NCBI GenBank assembly: GCA_964588695.1
Contig: CAZPQK010000014.1
Span: 1 to 64,000, forward strand
Length of the DNA stretch: 64,000 nt
From: CAZPQK01 sp964588695
GTDB taxonomy: Bacteria > Krumholzibacteriota > Krumholzibacteriia > WVZY01 > JAKEHA01
Reading direction: 5' to 3'
Below the pieces are notes generated by a model. The model saw only the letters and a program-made list of their open reading frames with translations. It did not search any database and was not told the DNA's origin. Positions 18,087 to 28,113 of the stretch are shown here, in pieces. Made by a program: the position numbers and the translations under genes. Numbering within the stretch: the stretch's first letter is position 1; every line of letters starts with the position of its first letter.

Positions 18087-18450
18087 CGCTGCAATTATAC
18101 TCCTGCTCGCCGCTGGTTGTTCGGCCGGTGGCCCTCCCCAGGGCGACGGCAAGGGTGGCGGCCCCGAGTTGGTTGCGGGCGGCGCCATTTTCCGCTACGT
18201 AAACCGAAACGCCAACAAGGTCCACCTGGTTGGTGACTTCAACCAATGGTCGCCAACCGCCGACCCGATGACCGACGAGAACGGAGACGGTGTCTGGACG
18301 CTGTTTTTTCCCCTGGAGCCGGGGCGTTATCAGTATAAGTTTGTGGTTGATGGCCAACTGTGGGTTCCAGACCCCCGCAACCCGAGCAGCGTGTCCGATG
18401 GCTTCGACGGTCGAAACTCGGTAGCCACCATTCCCCGTCTTTCCGGCTAA
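18064..18450 (+). CDS. Small lipoprotein with a CBM48/AMPK-beta-like domain
   Basis: 128 residues from the first of two adjacent ATGs (18064, 18067), overlapping the preceding gene by 23 nt; a longer TTG start is unlikely. Lipobox LAAGC is clear. The whole mature protein is one module: FRYVNRNANKVHLVGDFNQW, then GVWTLFFPLEPGRYQYKFVV and VPDPRNP. It is closer to canonical AMPK-beta domains than the gene before it. A glycine-rich linker separates the lipid anchor from the domain. Probable role: an anchored surface carbohydrate- or protein-binding unit, last in the operon. Confidence 0.78.
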   Translation: MMKLRFASAAIILLLAAGCSAGGPPQGDGKGGGPELVAGGAIFRYVNRNANKVHLVGDFNQWSPTADPMTDENGDGVWTLFFPLEPGRYQYKFVVDGQLWVPDPRNPSSVSDGFDGRNSVATIPRLSG

Positions 18451-18583
18451 TTCACTTCCAACTAGCCCTGTAAACGCCTGCATAACAATGGCTTGCCTGT
18501 GCATCGATATCCCCGCAGGGCATTGTGTTTTGACGCTCCGGCGTGGTAGAATTAGCCCAGAATTGGTAGTTCAGGCTAGGTAG

Positions 18584-18612
18584 TTGACCGCATCCACTCG
18601 CTCCATTATTAT
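18584..18612 (+). promoter_or_regulatory. Sigma70-type promoter for the giant surface protein operon
   Basis: TTGACC at 18584-18589 and TATTAT at 18607-18612 are separated by exactly 17 nt. The predicted start near 18619 leaves a leader of about 100 nt before the GTG at 18718. An irregular stem-loop at 18486-18525 followed by TGTTTT may end the upstream operon. Confidence 0.7.
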
Positions 18613-18640
18613 CTAACCCCCTGAAAAAACGTGATTTACA

Positions 18641-18659
18641 CCCGGCAATATTTGCCGGG
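18641..18659 (+). promoter_or_regulatory. Leader hairpin
   Basis: CCCGGCAA (18641-18648) pairs with TTGCCGGG (18652-18659), an 8-bp stem in the untranslated leader of the giant gene. With no T run it is not a terminator. It may protect or modulate the mRNA. Confidence 0.4.
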
Positions 18660-18717
18660 GCATAGGATTTGCACTCCAGAAGCGAGCAACTGTCTTAACC
18701 CGAGTGAAATTATTGTC

Positions 18718-21700
18718 GTGAGTAAGCCCTCGAGTCTCTATCTGCGATGGGGTCTGATCGCTGCTGTGGTCATCGCCCTGCTGCCCGCGCACGCGTGGGC
18801 GCAGTCCTTCCAGTGGAGTCCCGAGGACACGACTGCCACGGCGGGCGATTTCGTGGAGTACACGATCTACGCGCTAGATGCGAGTAGCGATCCAACCCCG
18901 GTGACGGCCGATAGGGACGTTACACTCTCGGCGAGTTCGGGGCAGTTCTTTCTACCTTCCGACCACGGCACTCCGATTACCGAAATCACAATTCCCAATG
19001 GCAGCGACAGCGTGCGCGTTGACTACCGCGCGACGCTAGCCAACAGCGATCCGTTTACCCTGTTCGCGTTTACCAACGACGGCCTGGCACCGCCATTGTT
19101 TGGTTCCACCGACGTCACCATTGTGGCGGCGGTCGCGGATGCGAACCTGTCAACCATCTCGGTGTCGCCGGGCACCGCCGTCGCAGACGGGCTATCTTCG
19201 GCAGCGGCGACGACAACGGCGCGAGATGCGTTCGGGAATACAATTTCGGGCGCAGCGGTCGTCGTTATTTCAACCAGCGGGGACACCAACGTGCCCGGGA
19301 GCCCGCCGACCGGCGCCAACGGTCAGTCGACAATTCCGCTAACCAGTCTTGTAGCCGAGTCGGTCACGATTAACGCGCAGGTTGATGGAGTTTCGTTAAA
19401 CGTTGGTGCGCCATTAACATTCGTTGCCGGTCCGGTCGATGGCACGGTTAGTACAATTTCGGCCGACAGTTCGGTTGTAGCCGATGGGGCGTCTACAAGT
19501 ACCATCACGGTTACCGCGCGTGACACGCAGGGGAACCCGGTTCCCGGCCAGTCGGTAACCTTATCGGTTTCGCCGCAAAACGGTAGCGAGCTTCTGACAC
19601 AGCCCGGTGGGGTTACTGGCGCCAACGGTGTCGCGACCGGTACGTTGTCCAGCACCAAGACGGGTCAACGGATCGTCGGCGCGACCATCGGCGCAACAGC
19701 GATAGCCGCGGTTGACACAGTTGACTTTGTCCCCGCGCCGTTAGCGAGCTTTGCCTGGGTGGTCGATGGTGCTGGCGTTGCTGGCCAAATCGAAACCGTT
19801 ACGCTTACAGCGCTCGACAGTCAGGGAAACGTCAAGACCGACTACACCGGTACGGTGAACTTGTCGACCACGTCCGGAGGCGCTGGCGACGTGGTCGAGT
19901 GGGGTTCCCCCGGAGCCATCAACGAAGTCACCAACGGAGCCGGTGACGCCGCTACTTACGTTTTCGATGCGGCCGATGCTGGCGAAATCGAACTACAAGT
20001 AACCAACAATCTGGCTGAGACCTTCCAGCTGATCGCCGTCGACGGCGGTGCCAATGGTACGTCGGGTTCGATCGTTATCGATCATGCTGTTGCGGCGAAC
20101 ATCGATATTGTCGCTGGCGACGGACAAACGGTGACGGTCAACAACGACGTACCCGTTCCGGTTCGAGTTAGAGTCACCGACGCGTTTGACAACGCGGTCG
20201 ATGGACAAACCGTCACATTCCGCGTAGTGGCTGGCGGCGGAACCCTGGATGTGGTGTCGGGTCCTGGCGCCGATTCGACCACAACCACCGATACCTCTGG
20301 GGAAGCGGTATGTGACGTGTGGACATTAGGTACAACCGCCGGAAGCAATGCCTTGCAAGCGCAAGCGGCGTCGGCAACCGTGAATGTCAACGCAACAGGT
20401 ACACCCGACGTAGGTTCCAATCTGCTAATTTCTCCGCCTTCTCAGCCCGTGACTGTGGGCTCGGTTACTCCGGTGATTGTCACGTTGCGCGACGCGCACA
20501 ACAACGTGGTGCCGGGCGAACGAGTTGACGTGTTTATCCAGGCGACGGCAAATGGAACGCTTACCAACGAGGCGTCGGCTCCTACGACGCAAATTACGCC
20601 GACCGCTCGCTTTGGGACGACCGACGCAAACGGTCAAATTATGTTCAACCACAACGCGGTGGGTACGGCCGGGCTCTCGGACAACGTTGATGCGTTTACG
20701 TCGCTTGTGGGTGCCGGCTCGGTGGCAGACGCGGTGTACACGACAACCGCGAGCGGAGCTACCAACCTGCGTTTAAGCGTGCAGTCGTCGTTACCAGCGG
20801 CGGCAGGAGCAACGATTACGCTTCTGGTTGAAGCCGTGGACGGAAATGGAAACGTCGACCCGGCCGAAACTGGAACCGTAAACCTGACTGCCGAAGCCGG
20901 TAGCGGACTACAGTTCAGTGACACCGACTTTGGGTCCATCATTACCCAGATAGGTCTGTCTTCGGGGCAGGCAACATTTTACGCGCAGGGGCCCAGCGCG
21001 GGCACCTGGCAGGTCGGCGTCGATGGACTGCTGGCGGCTGATAGCGTCGACGTGGAAATCCAGTCTGCGGGCACGGTAACGTCGTACGCGGTGGTCGCGC
21101 CCGCCAATGTTACCGCGGGCCAGGGATTCAACGTTGCCATAGAAGCTCGCGACGCTTTCGACAACCTGGTCACAACGGCCAACAACAGTGTCACTTTGGT
21201 GGCAGTGGATGCGGTTACCGAAAACCCAGAGACGGTCACGCTACTCACCGGAAACGCGACGCTGGTAAACGGCGTCGCCACCGTTGCCGAAAGTTACACA
21301 CTTGCCAAGACTATTAAGGTTGAGGTGAGCGATGGCGGTGTAACCGATTTATCCAACGATATTGCCGTCGCGCCCGCCGCCGCGCATCGCATTGAGAAAA
21401 TCGCCGGGGACGGAACGATCGCTGCCGGTGCAGCGCAGGATCTTGACGTACGGGTAGCGGACTCATTTGACAACGATGTGCCTGGCGTAACCGTTAGCTT
21501 TGGTGTGGACAGTGGCAGTGGAGTATTGTCTGCGCCGACAGCGGTCACCGACGCCAACGGCGAGTCCAGCGTAACGCTCACGACCGGTACCACGGTCGAC
21601 AGCAACACCATTCGCGCTACGATTAACGACGGCGTCCCCGCCAGCCTGGAATTGGTGAGCTTTGCGGTGAACACGATCGCGGGGGCGATTGACAATTACA

Positions 21701-24700
21701 CGGTCACGCCGTCTACGACGACGCCGATTGCCGGCGAATCGGTCGCGCTTACCATTCGTGCCTACGACGCCAACAACAATTTGGTCGTCCAAGATAACAC
21801 CACTACCATCGACATTTCCGCGGGCGGCGATGCGCAGCTCGCCGCAACCAACGGCACGCTTAGTAGTGGCGTGTTTAACACATCTGTGGCGGACACGCTG
21901 GCCGAGACCTTCACCGTTACCGTGCAGACGCAAGGAAACGGCTCGGTTAACGGCACCAGCCCGTCGATCGTGGTGTCGAACGGTCCGCCCTATCGCATCG
22001 TAACTGTCTCCGGCGACACCACCGGAGTGACGGTGGGGAGTTCGCGGAGTCTGGTCGCGGAGGTCCGCGATGAGTACGACAACACGGTTGCTGGAACCTT
22101 CGTTACGTTTTTTATAACTCCCAGCGGTGGCATTGATGGGACGGCGACAATTACCGAGTCGTCGGGGAATCCCAATGACGGTGTCGTCGCCGCCGATGCC
22201 AACGGGCGCGCGGTCGCCACGTTGAACACGGCGTTAACAGCGGGCAACAACACGGTCGCCGCGACAATTCTGGACGGGCAACCGCTGGCCTTGGAGCGGG
22301 TTGATTACACCGTTACCACGGTGGCCGATCAGATCGCCTATTACGATGTTTCTGTCGATGTCACCAATCAAACGGTCGGGCAAGCCGTCACGGTAACGGT
22401 GCAGGCGTTTGATAGTAGCAACAACCCGGTCAACGATACCGGGACGCAGGTAGCGCTCAGCCTGGCGACCGGTGCGGGCCCAATTTTTGGTCAGAACCCG
22501 CTAACGCTTTCCGCCGGGACCGCGCAGACGACGGTAACCGTAAACACCGCGCAGGCAATCTCGGTGCTCGCCGAGACGCAGGGAAACGCTTCGGTGAACG
22601 GCACCAGTCCAACTGTGACATTTGTTCCCGACGTTCCGGCTGGAACGATTACCGCGACGCCAAGTCCGGCAACGATTACCGCTAACGGCACGTCGGAAAC
22701 AACGGTAACGTCGGCTGTAATTACCGACGCGTTTGGAAACACGGTCGCTGAGAACACTCCCATCACCGTGGATGTCAACCTGGGTGGCGTGATTGCCAGC
22801 ATCGACGGGGATCCCGCGCCGGGCACGCAGATCCTGACCAATGCTTCGGGTGTAATTACCTTCCAGGTCCGATCGGGCACAACCGCGGGCGCGGCGACAG
22901 TGATCATGAACAGTCTCTCCGGCACCGCCAGTGGCAATACCGGCGTCACGTTTGCGCCGCTGCCCAATCTGGTCAGCAACACGATACCCAGCCCGGATGT
23001 CGTTGCGCTGGACAGCCCGGTCAGTTTCTCAGTTCAAGTGCAAAACACGAGTAGCACGGCGTTGACGCTTAACACCGGGACGATGTTCGAGTTTACTGAC
23101 GGCTCCGTCACCTATTCCGCGCCGCTGGCGGCACAACAAACCATCTCCGGTTCTGGTAGCGTCCTGCTTGCGTTTTCCAGCACGGTGGTAAGCGCGAGTA
23201 TGACACCTGGTTTTTACCAGCCCATCATCCGGGTTAGCGGCACCGATGAGTTTGGGGCGGCGTTTTCCCAGAACTCTTTCCTGCCAGCGCAAAGCGTTTT
23301 GGTAACCGGTATACGCATTGCCGGCGTCATTCCCCAAAGCACCACCGTCCGCCACAACGACATCGACACGGTAACCGTATTGGTCGAAAACCAAACGCCC
23401 AATGAAGCTACAATTAACGCCGTTTCGTTGTCCATTGACACTGACGGTCATTATGACATCGGTGATCCGGTGGGCCCGGCAACCATCGCGGGTAACACGA
23501 CGCGCGCATTCCTGTTTCCGGTACTGATCGAGGAAACAAGTCCGACCGGATTGGATACATTGGATGCGAGTGTAGACGGCACGATTATGGGACAAACAGT
23601 GTTTGACCTGTCGCTGGCGCCTGAGCCGGTTTCGACCTGGGAAGTAATTGCCGCTGCCGACCTGCAGTATGTGTCTTCGACACTAAGTCCGACGGTGGTC
23701 AGTCGTGGTACCAACAAGTCGTTTCAGTTGGAGATTCGAAACGACGGACCAACGACGGTCACGTTGGACACCGCGACAACAACGTTTGAGTTTACCGACG
23801 GCGGTAACACGTACTCGACCACTCTGTCTAATTCGGTTGCCATCGCGCCTTCGTTTTCGCAGGTGTTGACGTTTAAGCCAAAGTTTATCCCGACTGCGTT
23901 TACCCAAGGCGACTATGCGGCCAATTTACAGCTGCGAGGCAATGATCCCTCCGGGCCGGTTGTGCTCGATCGCACGACCAGTGATCTCATTACGGTGCAG
24001 GCCCCGGCGAACGTAGTCCTGGCCGCAGCCAACGCGGTGTCGCCCGATGTGGTTTCCCAGAACGCTTCGGTTGCGTTCCAGGTGGATGTAGTTAACAACG
24101 GGGCTGCCACCGTCGAGTTGAATCCGACGACGACGTTTTCGTTTGCTGGCGGGCAATTTTCGGCGACCCTGGATGGCTCGGCCACCACCACGCTACCCCC
24201 GGGACCGACGACCTTGACGTTTAATGCCGCCACGATTTCGTCCGGTATTGCTGCGTCGAGTTACAGCGCGTCGGTCACGCTAAACGGAACCGAGAACGGC
24301 CAGCCGGTCTCGTTTGGTCCGTTTACGTCGCCGGATCAAGTTACCGTTCAAAGCCCGCCGGAAGTACAGATTGTCTCTATAAGCGCGGTACCCGGAACGA
24401 TAACAACAAACCAGTCAGGCGTCACCGTTACCATGCGGGTGCGTAACAACGGCGGGACCGATGTTAACTTTGATAGCGTTGGGTTGACGTTTACCAACGC
24501 CGCCACCAATGTCGACAGTCAGTTTGACCCGAGCAACCCAACCGGTTTTGCAGGAGGGCCAACTCTCTCGGCGGGGGGAAGCGAAGACGATATTGTTTTC
24601 ACCGTGAACGACATGCCCGGCGCGATGACGCCGGGGTCGGTTATCATTGATGGTGATCTTACAGTCATCGACGCGCTAACCAGTGATCCCATCAACACCA

Positions 24701-27700
24701 ATACCGGGTCGGGAGGAGCTGGTGTACTAAACGTGCAAACTCCGGCCGCGTTGAGTGTGCTGGCAATTACGCCCAACCGAACCCAGGTGACTTTCGGCCA
24801 GGCGGCCGATGTTGTCGTGACCGCTTTTGTGCGAAACACCGGTCAGGCGGACTTTACCTGGTCGCTAGGGACGACTAACCTCGCAATTCCTAGCGGCAAC
24901 TGGACCCATGGCGTTCCGGTATCAAGCCTGGGAGGTGCTATCCCGGGCGGCGACACCGACACACTAACCTTCACGTATAGTACCCCCGGCAACGCGGGGC
25001 AAGGGCTGCGCATCGATCTCGACGCGAACGGCACCGAAGACAACACCGGTGCTCCGGTCAACGCCAACACGGCCGGGGGGGGCGCCCTGGCATCCATCAG
25101 CGTCCAGCAACCCGCCGACATTGAAATCGTCACCACGATGCTACGCGCGCCTTTTGCGCCTCTCGTAAATACGGGGCAAAGTGTTGGCGTTCAAGTGCAG
25201 GTCACCAACAATGGCGAGGCGACCGTCGACAACGTGACACTCGGACTGTTGGCTGCGAGTGGCAGCACGATCACCGGTCCGGCGCCTGTGTTCAGTTCGT
25301 TGGCTTCGGCGCAAACACTAATCGATACGTTCGCGGTGGACATGCGACCGACGCCCGGCAGCGAAACTTTTACCAGTTCAATCGCTTCTGCGACCGACCG
25401 CAACTCGGGTGAGTCGCTGTACGGGGTTACCATTACCGACAACACCGCGACCGCAACGGTGCAGGCGCCAGCAGTCATTGCGGTGGCGAACGCGAACGTT
25501 AGCCAGACGTCGATCACGGCTTTGCAGTCGGTGGATTGGTTTGTGACGGTTACGGTGCAGAATAACGGCGAGGCCGACCTGGTTCTGAACCCGCCGACGG
25601 GTAACGATCTGGCGTTTAGCATCGGTGGCCTGCCGCAAAACGACTATGCGGTTATTCCACCCTCCACGTTCGAAGGCGGCGGAGCGGGTTGGACAATCGC
25701 GGGCGGTGACAGCGAAAACTTGCGCTACATCGTTACGACCTCCGGGGCCAACACCGGAACGCTTGATATCCGTGCGACGATTAACGCGCGAGACGGCAAC
25801 AATCCATTTGCGAGTTTGAATGACTTTGCTGACACACCGCAGGTAACGGTGGATGCGGCTTCGGGGTTGTTTATTAACACGACCATTACGACGCTGGATT
25901 TCAACGAGCCCAATGACGAAGTTAGTACCGTCAACGTCGGGCAGGTCGTGAACATCGAAGTGGTTGTTAATAACTCGGGCGAGTCGGCAGATTCGGTCGA
26001 AGTGTCTCTCGCGCAAAACGGTACGTCCACGATCACGCCGTTGGGCTTGCCGTCGCGCCCGATTGGAGACGGCGGTTCCGAGACCTACGTGTTTGAAGTT
26101 GTTGCCGGCGGAACCGGGTTCGAGACGTTTACCGCGACGATTACCAAGGCAATCTCAAGCAACACGCAAAACCCGATCAACCCAAGCAGTTCCAACGACG
26201 ATACGCAAAGCCTGTTTATCCAAGTTCCCGCAACGATTAGTGTGGCAGCGTCGGTCACCGATCCGCCCGGCGCTACCGAACTTAGTACCAACCAATCGTT
26301 CACGCTTAGCGCCCAACTGGCGCGCGGCGGTGAGAGCGCGTTGGAAGACAGTGGATCGGTCGCGATTAGCCTTCCCGTCGGATTTACGCTTGATCCGGGT
26401 TCGCCAATCAACCGCAAATACGTTGCCGGAGAGACTATCGATTGGCTAATTACTGCGCCGGCAAACGAGCAGACCAACGCACCCGTTGCCGTTCGGATTC
26501 TCGACACGCCGACGGACATCAACATCGATGACGCTGCGGCAATCGCCGTCGAGTTCGACACGGTGTTTGTAAATGTAAGTCCGGCCGGTGATTTGTCGGT
26601 ACCCACTCTGGTAATAACCGCCCCAGCCGGCGCTACCGACAGTACCGTGAGTACGGGACAACAGTTTACGATGGTGGCGACCATCAACACCGCTGGCAAC
26701 GCTCAGGCGGTTACGTCGACGCTACAGGTTCCGTCCGGCTTCACTCTGGTTGGCGGGGCTGTGCAGAATTTGGGCGATGGGCCGGGACAGCTGATGGCAA
26801 CGTATACGGTCATTGCGCCGGCCACCGCCAACGGCGGGCAGTTTGAAGTTGTGTTTGAAGGGACCGACGCAAACTCGGGTGGCCAGCTGGTTGCTCAGAA
26901 TTTTCTTCGCAACGTCAGCGTGGTCAATCGCGCGCAACTAACCCTTGGCGTTCAAATCTCGGGTCCGCCGGAAGCAACCGATTCAACCGTAACGATTGGG
27001 TCGACGTTCACGATGCAGGCGATCGTCAACAACGGCGCCGGGCAAGCGGGGATTGATCCCACCTCGGCACCGGCGGTTACCTTGTCGTTGCCGACGGGTT
27101 ACACGTTGGCCAGCGGTACGGCTACGCGGACATTTTCGCTTGGTGTTCCCGTGACATGGGATGTCGTCGCGCCCGGCCAACCTTCTGGTCCGGATGGACT
27201 GAGCATCGACATCACTGGTGTTCCCGACGACGAAAACAGCGGCAACCCAGCCGTGGTTCTGGTGGGATCGCGGACAGTTCCGATTGTCACTCAGGGTGCT
27301 GCCGTGTCGGCGCTGAACACGACCGAAGCGCAAGGAATTGCACCAACCGTGGTACCAGGTGGAAGCCGAGATGTCGATATGCTCGCGGTGGAAATCACCT
27401 ACACCGCCAGCGACGTTACGGCCTCTGATGCACGAGTGGATTCCATCGCAGTGTCCGTGCTGGACGCTGCCGGACGACTGGTCAACAACCCGTCGCGCAC
27501 GTTGGCGGGCCTGACATTAACGGCCAGTTCGGGGAGCGCAACCCCGCTAAGCCTGAATAGCAACCCCGTATGGATTCGCGTATCTGACGTCGGCTCTGAC
27601 GCTGTCATTCCGCCGAACATGTCATCGGCGTTTACCGTTTCACTGGACCTGGTTGAGAATCCACAACTTGACGAGCTTGCCCTCCGAATCGGCGGTGCCG

Positions 27701-28113
27701 GCGCCATCGTGGTTCGCGACGCCGTCTCCGGGCAACGTTTCGGGGTCGTCGACAGCCAAACGGGACAGGGGTTGGGTAACGTTAGTTCGCCAGGGTTGGT
27801 AATACTGTCGAACAATTTCGAAGAGTATGCACACAACTATCCCAACCCGTTTCGGGCCGGCGAACAGTCGACGCGCATCGCGTACTTCCTGGACCAGGAC
27901 AGCAACGTCGACCTCAAGATCTATTCGCTGACCGGAAAGCTGGTGTTCGAAGCCTCTTTTGCCTCCGGGGATCCGGAAGGTGCGGCCGGGGCTCGTGAAA
28001 TTTTGTGGGACGGTCGCAACGCGATGGGCGATGTGGTTCGCAACGGTCTGTACGTCTGCAAACTCACGGCAGGCTCGCAGTCGGCGACGTTTAGAATAGC
28101 GGTGGCCAAATGA
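18718..28113 (+). CDS. Giant Ig-repeat surface protein with C-terminal FlgD-like sorting domain
   Basis: 3131 residues from GTG 18718, chosen because it begins the signal peptide (SKPSSLYLRWGLIAAVVIALLPAHAWAQ); an upstream open frame adds 29 unlikely residues. The first half is a series of invasin-type (Big_1-like) Ig domains of about 100 residues, each with a phrase such as VTDAFDNAVDGQTVTF or ANGVATGTLSS. The second half holds CARDB-like repeats (VQNNGEADLVLNPPTG, VTNNGEATVDNVTLG). A C-terminal FlgD-like domain starts near residue 3041 (YPNPFRAGEQSTRIAYF, LKIYSLTGKLVFE, WDGRNAMGDVVRNGLY). Composition is Thr/Ala/Asn/Val-rich with very few cysteines. It is probably a secreted, surface-attached adhesin or stalk protein. 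It is coupled by a 4-nt overlap to a PorV-like barrel gene. Ribosome site weak (GAGTGA). Confidence 0.88.
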   Translation: MSKPSSLYLRWGLIAAVVIALLPAHAWAQSFQWSPEDTTATAGDFVEYTIYALDASSDPTPVTADRDVTLSASSGQFFLPSDHGTPITEITIPNGSDSVRVDYRATLANSDPFTLFAFTNDGLAPPLFGSTDVTIVAAVADANLSTISVSPGTAVADGLSSAAATTTARDAFGNTISGAAVVVISTSGDTNVPGSPPTGANGQSTIPLTSLVAESVTINAQVDGVSLNVGAPLTFVAGPVDGTVSTISADSSVVADGASTSTITVTARDTQGNPVPGQSVTLSVSPQNGSELLTQPGGVTGANGVATGTLSSTKTGQRIVGATIGATAIAAVDTVDFVPAPLASFAWVVDGAGVAGQIETVTLTALDSQGNVKTDYTGTVNLSTTSGGAGDVVEWGSPGAINEVTNGAGDAATYVFDAADAGEIELQVTNNLAETFQLIAVDGGANGTSGSIVIDHAVAANIDIVAGDGQTVTVNNDVPVPVRVRVTDAFDNAVDGQTVTFRVVAGGGTLDVVSGPGADSTTTTDTSGEAVCDVWTLGTTAGSNALQAQAASATVNVNATGTPDVGSNLLISPPSQPVTVGSVTPVIVTLRDAHNNVVPGERVDVFIQATANGTLTNEASAPTTQITPTARFGTTDANGQIMFNHNAVGTAGLSDNVDAFTSLVGAGSVADAVYTTTASGATNLRLSVQSSLPAAAGATITLLVEAVDGNGNVDPAETGTVNLTAEAGSGLQFSDTDFGSIITQIGLSSGQATFYAQGPSAGTWQVGVDGLLAADSVDVEIQSAGTVTSYAVVAPANVTAGQGFNVAIEARDAFDNLVTTANNSVTLVAVDAVTENPETVTLLTGNATLVNGVATVAESYTLAKTIKVEVSDGGVTDLSNDIAVAPAAAHRIEKIAGDGTIAAGAAQDLDVRVADSFDNDVPGVTVSFGVDSGSGVLSAPTAVTDANGESSVTLTTGTTVDSNTIRATINDGVPASLELVSFAVNTIAGAIDNYTVTPSTTTPIAGESVALTIRAYDANNNLVVQDNTTTIDISAGGDAQLAATNGTLSSGVFNTSVADTLAETFTVTVQTQGNGSVNGTSPSIVVSNGPPYRIVTVSGDTTGVTVGSSRSLVAEVRDEYDNTVAGTFVTFFITPSGGIDGTATITESSGNPNDGVVAADANGRAVATLNTALTAGNNTVAATILDGQPLALERVDYTVTTVADQIAYYDVSVDVTNQTVGQAVTVTVQAFDSSNNPVNDTGTQVALSLATGAGPIFGQNPLTLSAGTAQTTVTVNTAQAISVLAETQGNASVNGTSPTVTFVPDVPAGTITATPSPATITANGTSETTVTSAVITDAFGNTVAENTPITVDVNLGGVIASIDGDPAPGTQILTNASGVITFQVRSGTTAGAATVIMNSLSGTASGNTGVTFAPLPNLVSNTIPSPDVVALDSPVSFSVQVQNTSSTALTLNTGTMFEFTDGSVTYSAPLAAQQTISGSGSVLLAFSSTVVSASMTPGFYQPIIRVSGTDEFGAAFSQNSFLPAQSVLVTGIRIAGVIPQSTTVRHNDIDTVTVLVENQTPNEATINAVSLSIDTDGHYDIGDPVGPATIAGNTTRAFLFPVLIEETSPTGLDTLDASVDGTIMGQTVFDLSLAPEPVSTWEVIAAADLQYVSSTLSPTVVSRGTNKSFQLEIRNDGPTTVTLDTATTTFEFTDGGNTYSTTLSNSVAIAPSFSQVLTFKPKFIPTAFTQGDYAANLQLRGNDPSGPVVLDRTTSDLITVQAPANVVLAAANAVSPDVVSQNASVAFQVDVVNNGAATVELNPTTTFSFAGGQFSATLDGSATTTLPPGPTTLTFNAATISSGIAASSYSASVTLNGTENGQPVSFGPFTSPDQVTVQSPPEVQIVSISAVPGTITTNQSGVTVTMRVRNNGGTDVNFDSVGLTFTNAATNVDSQFDPSNPTGFAGGPTLSAGGSEDDIVFTVNDMPGAMTPGSVIIDGDLTVIDALTSDPINTNTGSGGAGVLNVQTPAALSVLAITPNRTQVTFGQAADVVVTAFVRNTGQADFTWSLGTTNLAIPSGNWTHGVPVSSLGGAIPGGDTDTLTFTYSTPGNAGQGLRIDLDANGTEDNTGAPVNANTAGGGALASISVQQPADIEIVTTMLRAPFAPLVNTGQSVGVQVQVTNNGEATVDNVTLGLLAASGSTITGPAPVFSSLASAQTLIDTFAVDMRPTPGSETFTSSIASATDRNSGESLYGVTITDNTATATVQAPAVIAVANANVSQTSITALQSVDWFVTVTVQNNGEADLVLNPPTGNDLAFSIGGLPQNDYAVIPPSTFEGGGAGWTIAGGDSENLRYIVTTSGANTGTLDIRATINARDGNNPFASLNDFADTPQVTVDAASGLFINTTITTLDFNEPNDEVSTVNVGQVVNIEVVVNNSGESADSVEVSLAQNGTSTITPLGLPSRPIGDGGSETYVFEVVAGGTGFETFTATITKAISSNTQNPINPSSSNDDTQSLFIQVPATISVAASVTDPPGATELSTNQSFTLSAQLARGGESALEDSGSVAISLPVGFTLDPGSPINRKYVAGETIDWLITAPANEQTNAPVAVRILDTPTDINIDDAAAIAVEFDTVFVNVSPAGDLSVPTLVITAPAGATDSTVSTGQQFTMVATINTAGNAQAVTSTLQVPSGFTLVGGAVQNLGDGPGQLMATYTVIAPATANGGQFEVVFEGTDANSGGQLVAQNFLRNVSVVNRAQLTLGVQISGPPEATDSTVTIGSTFTMQAIVNNGAGQAGIDPTSAPAVTLSLPTGYTLASGTATRTFSLGVPVTWDVVAPGQPSGPDGLSIDITGVPDDENSGNPAVVLVGSRTVPIVTQGAAVSALNTTEAQGIAPTVVPGGSRDVDMLAVEITYTASDVTASDARVDSIAVSVLDAAGRLVNNPSRTLAGLTLTASSGSATPLSLNSNPVWIRVSDVGSDAVIPPNMSSAFTVSLDLVENPQLDELALRIGGAGAIVVRDAVSGQRFGVVDSQTGQGLGNVSSPGLVILSNNFEEYAHNYPNPFRAGEQSTRIAYFLDQDSNVDLKIYSLTGKLVFEASFASGDPEGAAGAREILWDGRNAMGDVVRNGLYVCKLTAGSQSATFRIAVAK

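Noticed and set aside
18486..18531. Intrinsic terminator after the CBM48 lipoproteins
   Set aside because: The stem is irregular with an internal loop and the T run is short, so it is mentioned only as a possibility under the promoter at 18584.
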